Assembly (NCBI GenBank): GCA_050742975.1
Contig: JBOGDQ010000207.1
Location: 1 to 47,124 of the forward strand
Length of the DNA: 47,124 bases
DNA from: JBDTGE01 sp050742975
GTDB taxonomy: Bacteria > Actinomycetota > Actinomycetes > Mycobacteriales > Jatrophihabitantaceae
Direction of reading: 5' to 3'
Below the pieces are notes generated by a model. That model was not told where the DNA came from, did not search any database, and saw only the letters and a program-made list of their open reading frames with translations. Shown here in pieces: positions 40,163-47,124 of the stretch; the stretch's first letter is position 1; each line of letters begins with the position of its first letter. The position numbers and the translations under genes were made by a program.

Positions 40163-41439
40163 CTCTCGCCCACCGCGTCGACGCAGCGCTGCACCCCGAC
40201 CCGTCCCGGGTGATCGGCCGCCTGTTCCTGCCCGGCGAGCACACGGCCGGCGGTTCGCGCGCCGCGGGCATTGCCGAGCGCGCACTCGCACTCGACGAGG
40301 ACGACGTCGAGGTCCTGGCGGCGGGTCTGCTCGCCGACTATGCACACCGGCACCGCAACTACGTCGAGATGCTCGGAACGCACGCGGCGGCGGCCAGTTC
40401 GCACCTGCCGACCGCACCGCCGATGAGCGCCGCACGCATGATCGTGCTGGGCGCCGCCTTCACCGCCGAGTACGCCACCGAGGCCGCCGCGCTGTGCAAC
40501 CCCAGCGCGGTGCTGCACCCCGATCAGGGCGCGCTGGACCCGGGACAGGCCCGCCTCGCGCTCAGCCTTCGCGGTATCGGTGAGGGGCACGTGTCGTGTA
40601 TCGGCTTCGCGTCGGCCGTCGTCGGCCCCGGCCCGCGGTGGTCGTACGAAGCCCGCGCGAGGCCCGCCGTCGCCGGCGTCCGCGTACTCGACGTCGCGCC
40701 CGAGCCGACCTCGATGTACGAGGTCAGCTTCCCGGTCGATGTGGCGCTCAGCCAGCGCGTGCTGTTCCCGTCGGCCAGCGAGGAGAGCAACGGCATGGAG
40801 GACGCCCGCTTCGTACGCTTCGTCAGCGAGGACGGCAGCGTCGGGTACCGCGCGACGTACACGGCCTACGACGGGAGACAGATCGCGCCCCGACTGCTCA
40901 CCAGTCCCGATCTGCGAACGTTCCGAGCACACCGGCTCGACGGGCCGGCGGCTCACAACAAGGGCATGGCGCTGTTCCCACGGTTGATCGGCGGACGGTA
41001 CCTGGCCCTGTGCCGCATCGACGGCGAGAGCAATTGGCTGTCCAGCTCGGCCGACGGCCTGAACTGGGACACGCCACAACGTATCGAGGTGCCCGAGCAG
41101 TCCTGGGAGGTGCTGCAGATAGGCAACTGCGGGCCGCCGATCGAGACCGATCGGGGCTGGATGGTCCTGACCCATGGCGTCGGGCCGATGCGGGCATACG
41201 GCATCGGCGCGATTCTGCTCGACCGCTGCGATCCGAGCAAGGTGCTGGGTCGGCTGAAACGTCCGCTACTGCAAGCCGATGCGGACGAACGCGACGGCTA
41301 CGTGCCGAACGTCGTCTACTCGTGTGGCGGCATCGTGCACGACGGGAGGCTCTGGATCCCTTACGGCATAGGCGATGCGCGAATCGGCGTCGCCTGGGCC
41401 TCGGTCGACGACGTGCTCGCCGAGATGATCCGGCGATAG
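40159..41439 (+). CDS. GH130 family beta-mannoside phosphorylase/hydrolase
   Basis: 426 aa, five-bladed beta-propeller. GH130 enzymes phosphorolyse or hydrolyse beta-1,2- or 1,4-mannosides. Seen: GIGEGHVSCIGFASAVVGPG, SNGMEDARFVRFVSEDGS (the conserved EDxR segment), NKGMALFPRLIGGRYLALCR, GNCGPPIETDRGWMVLTHGV and SCGGIVHDGRLWIPYGIGDA. GTG 40159 overlaps the preceding stop. Together with the two upstream genes it forms a single transcription unit. Phosphorolysis versus hydrolysis cannot be decided by eye. No signal peptide: cytoplasmic. The last 79 bases overlap the end of the convergent GT gene. Confidence 0.9.
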   Translation: MTLAHRVDAALHPDPSRVIGRLFLPGEHTAGGSRAAGIAERALALDEDDVEVLAAGLLADYAHRHRNYVEMLGTHAAAASSHLPTAPPMSAARMIVLGAAFTAEYATEAAALCNPSAVLHPDQGALDPGQARLALSLRGIGEGHVSCIGFASAVVGPGPRWSYEARARPAVAGVRVLDVAPEPTSMYEVSFPVDVALSQRVLFPSASEESNGMEDARFVRFVSEDGSVGYRATYTAYDGRQIAPRLLTSPDLRTFRAHRLDGPAAHNKGMALFPRLIGGRYLALCRIDGESNWLSSSADGLNWDTPQRIEVPEQSWEVLQIGNCGPPIETDRGWMVLTHGVGPMRAYGIGAILLDRCDPSKVLGRLKRPLLQADADERDGYVPNVVYSCGGIVHDGRLWIPYGIGDARIGVAWASVDDVLAEMIRR

Positions 41440-42419
41440 ACGGCCAGGTACTGCGTCACCATCCGGTCGACCCCGAAGCGCGAGACCGCGCGCGCCCTGA
41501 CAGCGGCGCGGTCCAGGCCCGCCGCCCGCTCGACGGCGGCCACGGCTCCGGCGACGTCCGCGACGAGAAAGCCGGTCACGCCCTCGTCGATGACCTCGGG
41601 CATCGAGCCTCGATCGAAAGCGACGACCGGGGTTCCGCACGCCATCGCCTCGACAACTGACAGGCCGAACGGCTCTTCGAAGGCAATCGGGTGCAGTAGC
41701 GCGGCAGCCGCGCCGAGGACCTCGCCACGTTCCGGCGGCCCGACCGAGCCGAGGTAGCGGACCCGGTCGCCGTCGACGTGCGGTTCGACCTGCTCGGCGA
41801 AGTAGCGCTCGTCCTGGACGATCCCGCAGATAGTGAGTCGGCGGTGGGCCGCGCGAGCGATCGCGATGGCCGCTGCCGTGCCCTTGTCCGGGTGGATCCG
41901 CCCGAATGCGACCAGGCCGTCGCCGGCGTTCGCCGAGAACGGCAACGCATCGAGGTCGATACCGTGGTGAATGGTTGCGACGTAGTCTAGGCCCGCCGAC
42001 CGGTCGGCGTCAGAGATCGCCACGTAGTGCGAGCGCGCGCGGGCGTAGGCGGGCAGGATTCCCGCTCCGGAGAAGCCGTGGATCGTGGTCACCATAGGCG
42101 CGTCGCAGTGGTCCGCGAACGCCAGCGGCAGCCAGTCCATCTGGTTGTGGACCAGATCGAAATCGCCTGATCGGGTAAGGGTGTTCGCGACGTGCATCGC
42201 CTCCCAGACCCGTCCGTCCATCGACGGATCCTCGGCGTACCCGTGCGGGCTGACCCCGTGGAGTTCACCGCTCGTCTGCGAGTCGAGCGTGGCGAACAGG
42301 GTCACGTCCACGCCACGTGCGAGCAGACCCTCGGTCAGCAGGCTGGTGACGAGCTCCCACGGTCCGTAGTGACGCGGCGGCGTGCGCCAGGCGATCGGCG
42401 CGAGCATCGCCACCTTCAT
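41361..42419 (-). CDS. Glycosyltransferase family 4
   Basis: 352 aa. Seen: N-terminal MKVAMLAPIAWRTPPRHYGP, WELVTSLLTEGLLARGVDVT, VTTIHGFSG, donor site with GLVAFGRIHPDKGTAAAIAI and HPIAFEEPFGLSVVEAMACG (the EX7E motif), and PEVIDEGVTGFLV. Typical retaining GT4. Start ATG 42419. Its C-terminal tail (SASTSSTEAQATPIRASPMP) runs 79 bases into the convergent GH130 gene end, probably a late extension. Preceded by a small basic protein gene 19 bases upstream. Confidence 0.88.
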   Translation of the reverse strand: MKVAMLAPIAWRTPPRHYGPWELVTSLLTEGLLARGVDVTLFATLDSQTSGELHGVSPHGYAEDPSMDGRVWEAMHVANTLTRSGDFDLVHNQMDWLPLAFADHCDAPMVTTIHGFSGAGILPAYARARSHYVAISDADRSAGLDYVATIHHGIDLDALPFSANAGDGLVAFGRIHPDKGTAAAIAIARAAHRRLTICGIVQDERYFAEQVEPHVDGDRVRYLGSVGPPERGEVLGAAAALLHPIAFEEPFGLSVVEAMACGTPVVAFDRGSMPEVIDEGVTGFLVADVAGAVAAVERAAGLDRAAVRARAVSRFGVDRMVTQYLAVYRRIISASTSSTEAQATPIRASPMP

Positions 42420-42438
42420 CCGGGCGGGCCCGTCGAGG

Positions 42439-42564
42439 TCAGCGCGACGCCGGGCGCTTGACCTTCGCCGGCGGGGTGAGCGGGCTCGTGCTCTCGGTGG
42501 CCTTGGGCTTCTTCGCCTGCTTGGGCTTTCGGATCTCGCGGCCGCCCTTGTTCTTTCCAGCCAT
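42439..42564 (-). CDS. Small Lys-rich basic protein
   Basis: 41-aa protein starting MAGKNKGGREIRKPKQAKKP and ending PPAKVKRPASR. GGAGAG lies just before the ATG at 42564. Very basic (about a third Lys/Arg), no hydrophobic segment. This kind of short KGGREI/VRKPKQ protein occurs widely and appears conserved in bacteria; function unknown, possibly nucleic-acid or ribosome associated. Only 19 bases before the GT4 start, so likely co-transcribed. Confidence 0.75.
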   Translation of the reverse strand: MAGKNKGGREIRKPKQAKKPKATESTSPLTPPAKVKRPASR

Positions 42565-42761
42565 TGCACTCTCCAGGTTTCGCAGCCAGGTCTCGCAGGG
42601 ATCCCGGGGTGCTCCACGCCGCGGTTTTCGCTTGTGTCCTGACCCTACGCGCTCACGGGTACCGTAGATCGTGCACTGGACTCCTCATTGCTGGCGGCAT
42701 GCCGGCCTCGTCCGGGCGAACAAGCATCCGACCCTATTGACGGGTCGCAAGTGGGCATCAC

Positions 42762-42947
42762 ATGCAAACCATCCCCGGCGCAGAAGCCGTCATCGACGTG
42801 CAGGACGACCCGACCGATCCGATGTGCAGCGTCTGCTCGCACCCCCAGGAGGCGCACGACGCGATCGCCGCGCGCTACTGCGCCGCCACGCTCGAGCTGG
42901 CGATGGCGCGCGGCTGCATCTGCAAGGTGGCCACGCCGGCCAAGTAA
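42762..42947 (+). CDS. Small Cys-rich, probably metal-binding protein
   Basis: 61 aa. Seen: MCSVCSHPQEAHDAIAARYC (CxxC plus His and Cys) and a C-terminal ARGCICKV. The spaced Cys/His set suggests a zinc site. Similar short RGCIC-ending proteins exist in actinobacteria with no known role. No strong ribosome site upstream; GTG/ATG choice fixed by the first ATG in frame. The 197 bases upstream hold no other gene. Confidence 0.7.
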   Translation: MQTIPGAEAVIDVQDDPTDPMCSVCSHPQEAHDAIAARYCAATLELAMARGCICKVATPAK

Positions 42948-42989
42948 CAGCGGGGGAATGAACGCGCAGGTCCACCGGTTGTCGGGCGC

Positions 42990-43937
42990 ATGAGTCATGT
43001 CGTTGTCGCCACCGGGTTCGGTGGTCCAGAGGTCCTGGCCGTCGTCGACGAGCCGGTGGCCGCTCCCGGTCCCGGCGAGATCCGCATCGCGGTGCGCGCC
43101 GCGGGCGTGAACCCGGTCGACTACAAGTCCTACAGCGGCGCGTACGGCGCCGACCCGTCACAGCTACCGATCCGTCTCGGACTGGAGGCTGCCGGCGTGG
43201 TGACGGCCGTAGGGGCTGACGCCGTCGGGCCGGCGGGGCCGATCGCAGTGGGTGACGAGGTCATCGGCTACCGCCTGTCCGGTGCGTACGCGGCAGAGCT
43301 GGTAGCCGCGGCGGCGGAGTTCGTGCCGAAGCCGACCGAGCTGGACTGGGCGCAGGCTGCCGGGCTGCTGCTCACCGGCGGGACGGCTGTGCACACGCTG
43401 ACCGCGACGGATGTCAGCGCAGGGGACATCGTGCTGATCCACGGAGCGTCCGGCGGTGTCGGCGTGATGGCCGTCCAGCTCGCAGTGTCCCGGGGCGCCC
43501 GGGTGATCGCGACGGCGAGCCCGGCCCGCCATGGCTTCCTGCGCGAACTGGGCGCCGAGCCCGTTGCGTACGGCGACGGACTGGCAGACCGGGTGCGTGG
43601 GCTCGCCCCGTCCGGTGCCGACGTGGCGCTCGACCTGATCGGGACGGACGAGGCCGTCGACGTGTCGCTCGAAGTGGTGGCCGACCGGCACCGGATCGCG
43701 ACGATCGCCGCGTTCGGGCGGGCCGCGGCCGATGGCATCCAGCTGCTCGGCGGCGGACCGGGGTCGGACCCCGGCACGGACACCCGCAACGCCTCCCGGC
43801 TGGAGCTCGTGCACCTTGTCCAGCAGGGCAGACTGCGCGTGTTTGTTGCGGAGAGGTTCCCGCTCGCCCGGGTCGCGGACGCGCATCGCTCGATCATGAC
43901 CGGCCACACTGCAGGCAAGATCGCGCTGGTCAACTGA
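42990..43937 (+). CDS. NADP-dependent oxidoreductase, quinone oxidoreductase/zeta-crystallin type (MDR)
   Basis: 315 aa medium-chain reductase lacking zinc ligands. Seen: VDYKSYSGAYG early substrate/quinone region, the GroES-like domain with LGLEAAGVVTAVG, dinucleotide motif LIHGASGGVGVMAVQLA near residue 155, ALDLIGTDEAVDVSLEVVAD and C-terminal HRSIMTGHTAGKIALVN. Single gene with its own start (ATG 42990, 42 bases after the Cys-rich gene). Substrate not deducible. Confidence 0.92.
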   Translation: MSHVVVATGFGGPEVLAVVDEPVAAPGPGEIRIAVRAAGVNPVDYKSYSGAYGADPSQLPIRLGLEAAGVVTAVGADAVGPAGPIAVGDEVIGYRLSGAYAAELVAAAAEFVPKPTELDWAQAAGLLLTGGTAVHTLTATDVSAGDIVLIHGASGGVGVMAVQLAVSRGARVIATASPARHGFLRELGAEPVAYGDGLADRVRGLAPSGADVALDLIGTDEAVDVSLEVVADRHRIATIAAFGRAAADGIQLLGGGPGSDPGTDTRNASRLELVHLVQQGRLRVFVAERFPLARVADAHRSIMTGHTAGKIALVN

Positions 43938-43987
43938 CCCTGCCCGCCTGTGCGGTTCGGTCGGACGCCGGTGGCAGAGTAGGGCGC

Positions 43988-45016
43988 GTGGATGCTCCGG
44001 TCGTGCTCGCCGTCGACGGGAACTCGCTCGTGCACCGCAGCTTCCATGCGATGGCGCACACCGACCAGCCGCACTGGGCCGTCCGCGGGCTGCTCACCCA
44101 GCTCGTTGCCGCTGTCGATCGAATCCGGCCGTCCGCGGTGATCGTCGGGTTCGACGATGCCGCCCGGTCGCTGCGCCGTGACCGCTGGCCCGGCTACAAG
44201 GCCAACCGGACGCAGAAGCTGCCGACGCTCGTCGAGCAGCTGACCCGCGCGATCGAGGTGATGCGTGAACTCGGCGTCGCGGTCGTCGTCCCGGACGGGC
44301 TGGAGGCGGATGACGTCCTCGCCTCGGCTGCCGTGTTCGCCCGGCGGGCGGGCGCCAGCACCGTCATCGTGACGTCCGACCGCGACGCGTTCGCGCTGAT
44401 CGACGACAGCACCCGGGTCCTGCGCATCATCAACGGTGGCGTGGACGCCTCGCCGATGATGACCTGCGAGCGACTGATGATGCTGCTCGGCGTTGCCCCG
44501 TCCCAGTACCGCGACTTCGCCGCGCTGCGGGGCGATCCCTCCGACAACCTGCCGGGTGTCCGCGGAGTCGGTCCGACCACCGCCGCCCGCCTGCTGGCCG
44601 AGTTCGGTACCGCGTCGGCCGCATTCGACGATCTGGAGCGCGTTCGGGCGAGGGTCGGTGCCGCGATCGCTACCCGCCTGGCCCATCCCGACGCGCGCGG
44701 TGCGTACGAGCTGAACTGCCGCGTCATGGCGATGCACGACGACGTCCCGCTCGAGCTCGACCTGGCATCCGGGACGGGTGTGCTGCCACTCGGCGCCGAA
44801 GTGGTCGATGCGGTGTATCGAGCGCACAACCTGACCTGGTCGGCCGGCCAAGCGGTTCGCGTGCTGGCGGACGTCGAGGCGCTGGAGACCGCGCCCCCGC
44901 GTCCGGTTCCCCTGTGGGTCGAGTCGCCCCCGCGCCGCATGAGCCGCCCGAGCCTGCCGCGCGCACCACGCCGCCCGGTTGTCGAGCAGCTCAGCCTGTT
45001 CGAGTCAGTGCTGTGA
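43988..45016 (+). CDS. Stand-alone 5'-3' exonuclease (PolA N-domain / XPG family)
   Basis: 342 aa. Seen: VLAVDGNSLVHRSFHAM, GFDDAARSLRRDRWPGYKAN, EADDVLAS, VTSDRDAFALI with metal ligands, and the helix-hairpin-helix LRGDPSDNLPGVRGVGPTTAARLL. Acidic metal-binding residues of the flap/5'-nuclease fold are kept. No polymerase domain, so it is a separate nuclease besides PolA. GTG 43988. Likely role: removal of RNA primers or flaps (family). The C-terminal tail ends EQLSLFESVL, where QLSLF resembles sliding-clamp-binding peptides (inference). Confidence 0.92.
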   Translation: MDAPVVLAVDGNSLVHRSFHAMAHTDQPHWAVRGLLTQLVAAVDRIRPSAVIVGFDDAARSLRRDRWPGYKANRTQKLPTLVEQLTRAIEVMRELGVAVVVPDGLEADDVLASAAVFARRAGASTVIVTSDRDAFALIDDSTRVLRIINGGVDASPMMTCERLMMLLGVAPSQYRDFAALRGDPSDNLPGVRGVGPTTAARLLAEFGTASAAFDDLERVRARVGAAIATRLAHPDARGAYELNCRVMAMHDDVPLELDLASGTGVLPLGAEVVDAVYRAHNLTWSAGQAVRVLADVEALETAPPRPVPLWVESPPRRMSRPSLPRAPRRPVVEQLSLFESVL

Positions 45017-45063
45017 TCGTTTTCCGCCCCTGATCAGCTGAGCTGTGGGTCGTGGGTATCGGT

Positions 45064-45112
45064 GATCATCTGCGCGTAGTGGTCGGCCGGCAGCCACAAC
45101 TCGCGGCTGATC
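45064..45112. repeat. 49-bp palindromic element, copy 3 (between convergent genes)
   Basis: Read on the minus strand it begins GATCAGCCGCGA and ends GCGCAGATGATC, again exactly 49 bases. 40 of 49 bases match copy 1. It lies 47 bases after the exonuclease stop and 33 bases from the folP-like stop. Inner positions 13/37 and 14/36 form G-C and T-A pairs here. Confidence 0.85.
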
Positions 45113-45145
45113 ATGGCTACGCGCAGACAGCGAAACCGGACCCGC

Positions 45146-46006
45146 TCAGGCCAAGCCACGAACGGTCCGAGCCGGGCGGCGCGTGCCGCGAATGCTCGCG
45201 ACCATGTCGAGCGTCTGTCGCGTCTCGACCACGTTGTGCACGCGGTACACGGTCGCACCCAGCCAGGCACAGATCGACGTCGTCGCGAGCGTCCCGATCA
45301 GCCGCTCCCCGACCGGCAGGTCGAGCGTCTCCCCCACGAAGTCCTTGTTGGACAGGGAGACCAGCACCGGCCAGCCCGTCCCGACCATCTCACCCAGGCG
45401 GCGAGTGACCTCGAGCGAGTGATAGGTGTTCTTGCCGAAGTCATGCGCCGGGTCAATCAGCACCGAGCGCTTGTCGACGCCGAGCGCGACCGCCCGCTCG
45501 GCCAGGCCGACCGTGGCGGCGAGGACGTCGACCATCACGTCCTCGTACTGAATGCGATGCGGAGCGGTGCGTGGCGCGAGCCCACCCGCATGCGTGCACA
45601 CGATGCCGGCGCCGCGCTCGGCCGCGACCTCGGCTAGCACTGGATCATGGCCGCCCCACGCGTCGTTGAGCAGGTCCGCACCGGCCTGGCACACGGCGTC
45701 GCCGACCTCGTGCCGCCAGGTGTCCACGCTGATGATCAGGTTCGGGTGCGCGGCCCGGACCGCAGCGACGAAGCCGACCGTCCGCTCGATCTCCTGCTCG
45801 GCCGTCACCTCTTCGTCGGGGCCGGCCCGCACTCCACCGATGTCGACGATGTCCGCACCCTGGCCGACCACCTCGTCGACCCGGTCCAGAGCGGCCTGGA
45901 AGGAGAACGTCGCGCCCTTGTCGTAGAAGGAGTCCGGCGTGCGGTTGACGATCGCCATGATCGCGAACTCGCCCGGCCCGAACTCCCGCTTTCCCAGCTT
46001 CAGCAC
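45146..46006 (-). CDS. folP2: Dihydropteroate synthase-like protein, FolP2 type
   Basis: 286 aa. Seen: MAIVNRTPDSFYDKGATF, DIVDIGGVRAGPDEEV, VDTWRHEV, NDAWGG, DPAHDFGKNT, LVSLSNKDFVGETL, and YRVHNVVETRQTLDMVASI, matching mycobacterial FolP2 rather than FolP1. In mycobacteria FolP2 does not act as a normal DHPS and its true role is debated. Start GTG 46006. Not next to folKB here; the next gene upstream is MocR-type, separated by 18 bases. Confidence 0.88.
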   Translation of the reverse strand: MLKLGKREFGPGEFAIMAIVNRTPDSFYDKGATFSFQAALDRVDEVVGQGADIVDIGGVRAGPDEEVTAEQEIERTVGFVAAVRAAHPNLIISVDTWRHEVGDAVCQAGADLLNDAWGGHDPVLAEVAAERGAGIVCTHAGGLAPRTAPHRIQYEDVMVDVLAATVGLAERAVALGVDKRSVLIDPAHDFGKNTYHSLEVTRRLGEMVGTGWPVLVSLSNKDFVGETLDLPVGERLIGTLATTSICAWLGATVYRVHNVVETRQTLDMVASIRGTRRPARTVRGLA

Positions 46007-46024
46007 TACGGTTTCACCCTTCGG

Positions 46025-47124
46025 TCAGAGCAGATCGTGCACGGCGAGGATCCCGCGCCGGATGGCGCTCTCGCTCACGTTGCCGAACCCGATGACGAGG
46101 CTGGCCGGATAACCATCGCCGTGCAGGCAGTAGCGCTTCATCCCGTACAGACCGACGGACCGCTCGCGCGCGGCCGCGATCACGTCGTCCTCCGCTGCAT
46201 CGGCCAACTGCGCGACGGCATGGAAGCCGGCGGCCAGCCCGGTCATCTGCACGTGCGGCGCGTGTTCGGCCAGCGCGTCCACGAGCGCACGACGACGTCC
46301 GGCATACATCCCGCGCATCCGGCGCAGGTGCCGGTCATACCGGCCCGACTCGATCAGCGTCGCGAGCGCGAGCTGATCCAATCCCGGCGAGCCGCGGTCG
46401 GCCAGCTGCTTCTGGCGTGCGATCGGCGCAACCAGCCTGGTCGGGCACGCCATCCAGCCCAGCCGCATCATCGGGGCGAGCGACTTGCTGACCGTCCCGA
46501 TGCTGACGACCCGGTCCGGAGCCAGGCCCTGCATCGAACCGACCGGTTGCCGGTCGTACCGAAACTCGGCGTCGTACTCGTCCTCGATGATGATCCCGTC
46601 GCAGGCCTCGGCCCAGGCGACCAGGGCCTGGCGGCGCTCGGATGCGAGCACGACGCCCGTCGGCGTCTGGTGGGCGGGCGTCAGCACGACGGCCCGCGCA
46701 CCGCTGGCCGCCACCGCGCCGACGTCCACTCCGCGATCGTCCACCGCCACCGCGACGGGCTCCAGGCCCGCCCGGCGCGCGATGCTCGCGCTGTCCGGGT
46801 GTCCGGGGTCCTCGACCGCCAGCCGGGTCAGCCCGACCTCGGCCAGCACGGCCAGGACCAGGCCGACCCCCTGCGTGAAGCCGGCGCAGACGATCACGTG
46901 ATCGGCGTCGGTCGCCGCGCCGCGAACCCGCCGGAGGTAACCCGCTACGACCGCACGCAGGTTTTCGTGGCCACGCGGGTCGCCGTAGTCCCCCGTTGCG
47001 ACCGGGGCGCGCCGGCCCGCGTCGGCCACTGCCCAGCTCCAGTCCCGCATCGGGACGCTGGCCAGGTCGGGCAGGCCCGGGAAGAAGGCCACCGCGAGCG
47101 GCGACGGAGCGGCCGGAGCCGCCA
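46025..47124 (-). CDS. MocR/PdxR-type regulator, aminotransferase domain (5' end outside window)
   Basis: Aminotransferase-like part of a GntR-aminotransferase fusion. Seen: FFPGLPDLASVPMRDWSWAV, the usual entry into the class I fold of MocR proteins; VIVCAGFTQG; EDEYDAEFRYDRQP; PLP-lysine in SIGTVSKSLAPMMRLGWM; and the C-terminal half. The reading frame stays open to the window edge through an Ala/Pro linker, so the winged-helix domain lies beyond 47124. Such proteins control PLP, GABA or taurine genes. Its end is 18 bases before the folP2-like start. Confidence 0.88.
   Translation of the reverse strand, partial: AAPAAPSPLAVAFFPGLPDLASVPMRDWSWAVADAGRRAPVATGDYGDPRGHENLRAVVAGYLRRVRGAATDADHVIVCAGFTQGVGLVLAVLAEVGLTRLAVEDPGHPDSASIARRAGLEPVAVAVDDRGVDVGAVAASGARAVVLTPAHQTPTGVVLASERRQALVAWAEACDGIIIEDEYDAEFRYDRQPVGSMQGLAPDRVVSIGTVSKSLAPMMRLGWMACPTRLVAPIARQKQLADRGSPGLDQLALATLIESGRYDRHLRRMRGMYAGRRRALVDALAEHAPHVQMTGLAAGFHAVAQLADAAEDDVIAAARERSVGLYGMKRYCLHGDGYPASLVIGFGNVSESAIRRGILAVHDLL

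Noticed and set aside
41361..41439. Overlap of GH130 and GT4 ends as a frameshift error
   Set aside because: Both frames remain open with normal lengths; a convergent tail overlap is the simpler reading.
45034..45270. Small minus-strand frame after folP2 ending ITDTHDPQLS
   Set aside because: Most of it is antisense or overlapping folP2 in another frame; the rest is palindrome copy 3.

Overview
The window is 47 kb of very GC-rich, gene-dense DNA with many GTG starts, 4-base ATGA/GTGA overlaps and strong G/C preference at third codon positions. Together with a group 1h (actinobacterial-type) [NiFe]-hydrogenase, a FolP2-type dihydropteroate synthase homologue, an AldO-type alditol oxidase and small proteins typical of actinomycetes, this points to a chromosome segment of an Actinomycetota member, probably a soil lineage. 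I cannot name the genus. There is no phage, IS element, plasmid function or CRISPR array; the window reads as ordinary chromosome.

Layout. (1) 1-3.3 kb: high-affinity H2-oxidising hydrogenase (hhyS and the start of hhyL), a divergent XRE-type regulator, and the nickel-insertion genes hypA-hypB. (2) 3.8-9.3 kb: a complete five-gene branched-chain amino acid type ABC importer (livG, livF, livH, livM, lipoprotein binding protein), then a QsdR-like TetR regulator; a palindrome over the predicted operon promoter is a plausible operator. (3) 9.4-10.6 kb: an M20-like protein that has lost most metal ligands. (4) 10.7-16.7 kb, minus strand: a MacAB-type export operon with two membrane-fusion adaptors, ATPase, permease and a lipoprotein. 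(5) 16.9-22.0 kb: moeA, a DUF1206 membrane protein, kup potassium transporter, EamA exporter. (6) 22.1-26.3 kb: a large membrane glycosyltransferase divergent from a membrane-anchored GH18 protein with carbohydrate-binding modules. (7) 26.8-31.2 kb: a MoxR ATPase/VWA protein pair divergent from two uncharacterised genes. (8) 31.4-33.9 kb: a CAT-anticodon tRNA, an NhaA antiporter fused to a thioredoxin-like domain, a SixA-like phosphatase. (9) 34-37.8 kb: alditol oxidase with an AraC regulator, a decayed F420-type oxidoreductase, an asparaginase. (10) 38-42.6 kb: a mannoside/glycan cluster (GT4, glycosidase-like protein, GH130 phosphorylase, GT4). (11) 42.7-47.1 kb: small Cys-rich protein, quinone-oxidoreductase-like MDR, stand-alone 5'-3' exonuclease, FolP2-type DHPS, truncated MocR regulator.

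The most unusual signal is non-coding: three copies of an exactly 49-bp palindromic element (10598, 26421, 45064), each between two convergently transcribed genes, with pair-preserving changes in the stem. A second, unrelated 50-bp palindrome sits next to one of them. The MoxR-VWA pair with its two unrecognised divergent partners is the best candidate for a poorly described protein system.
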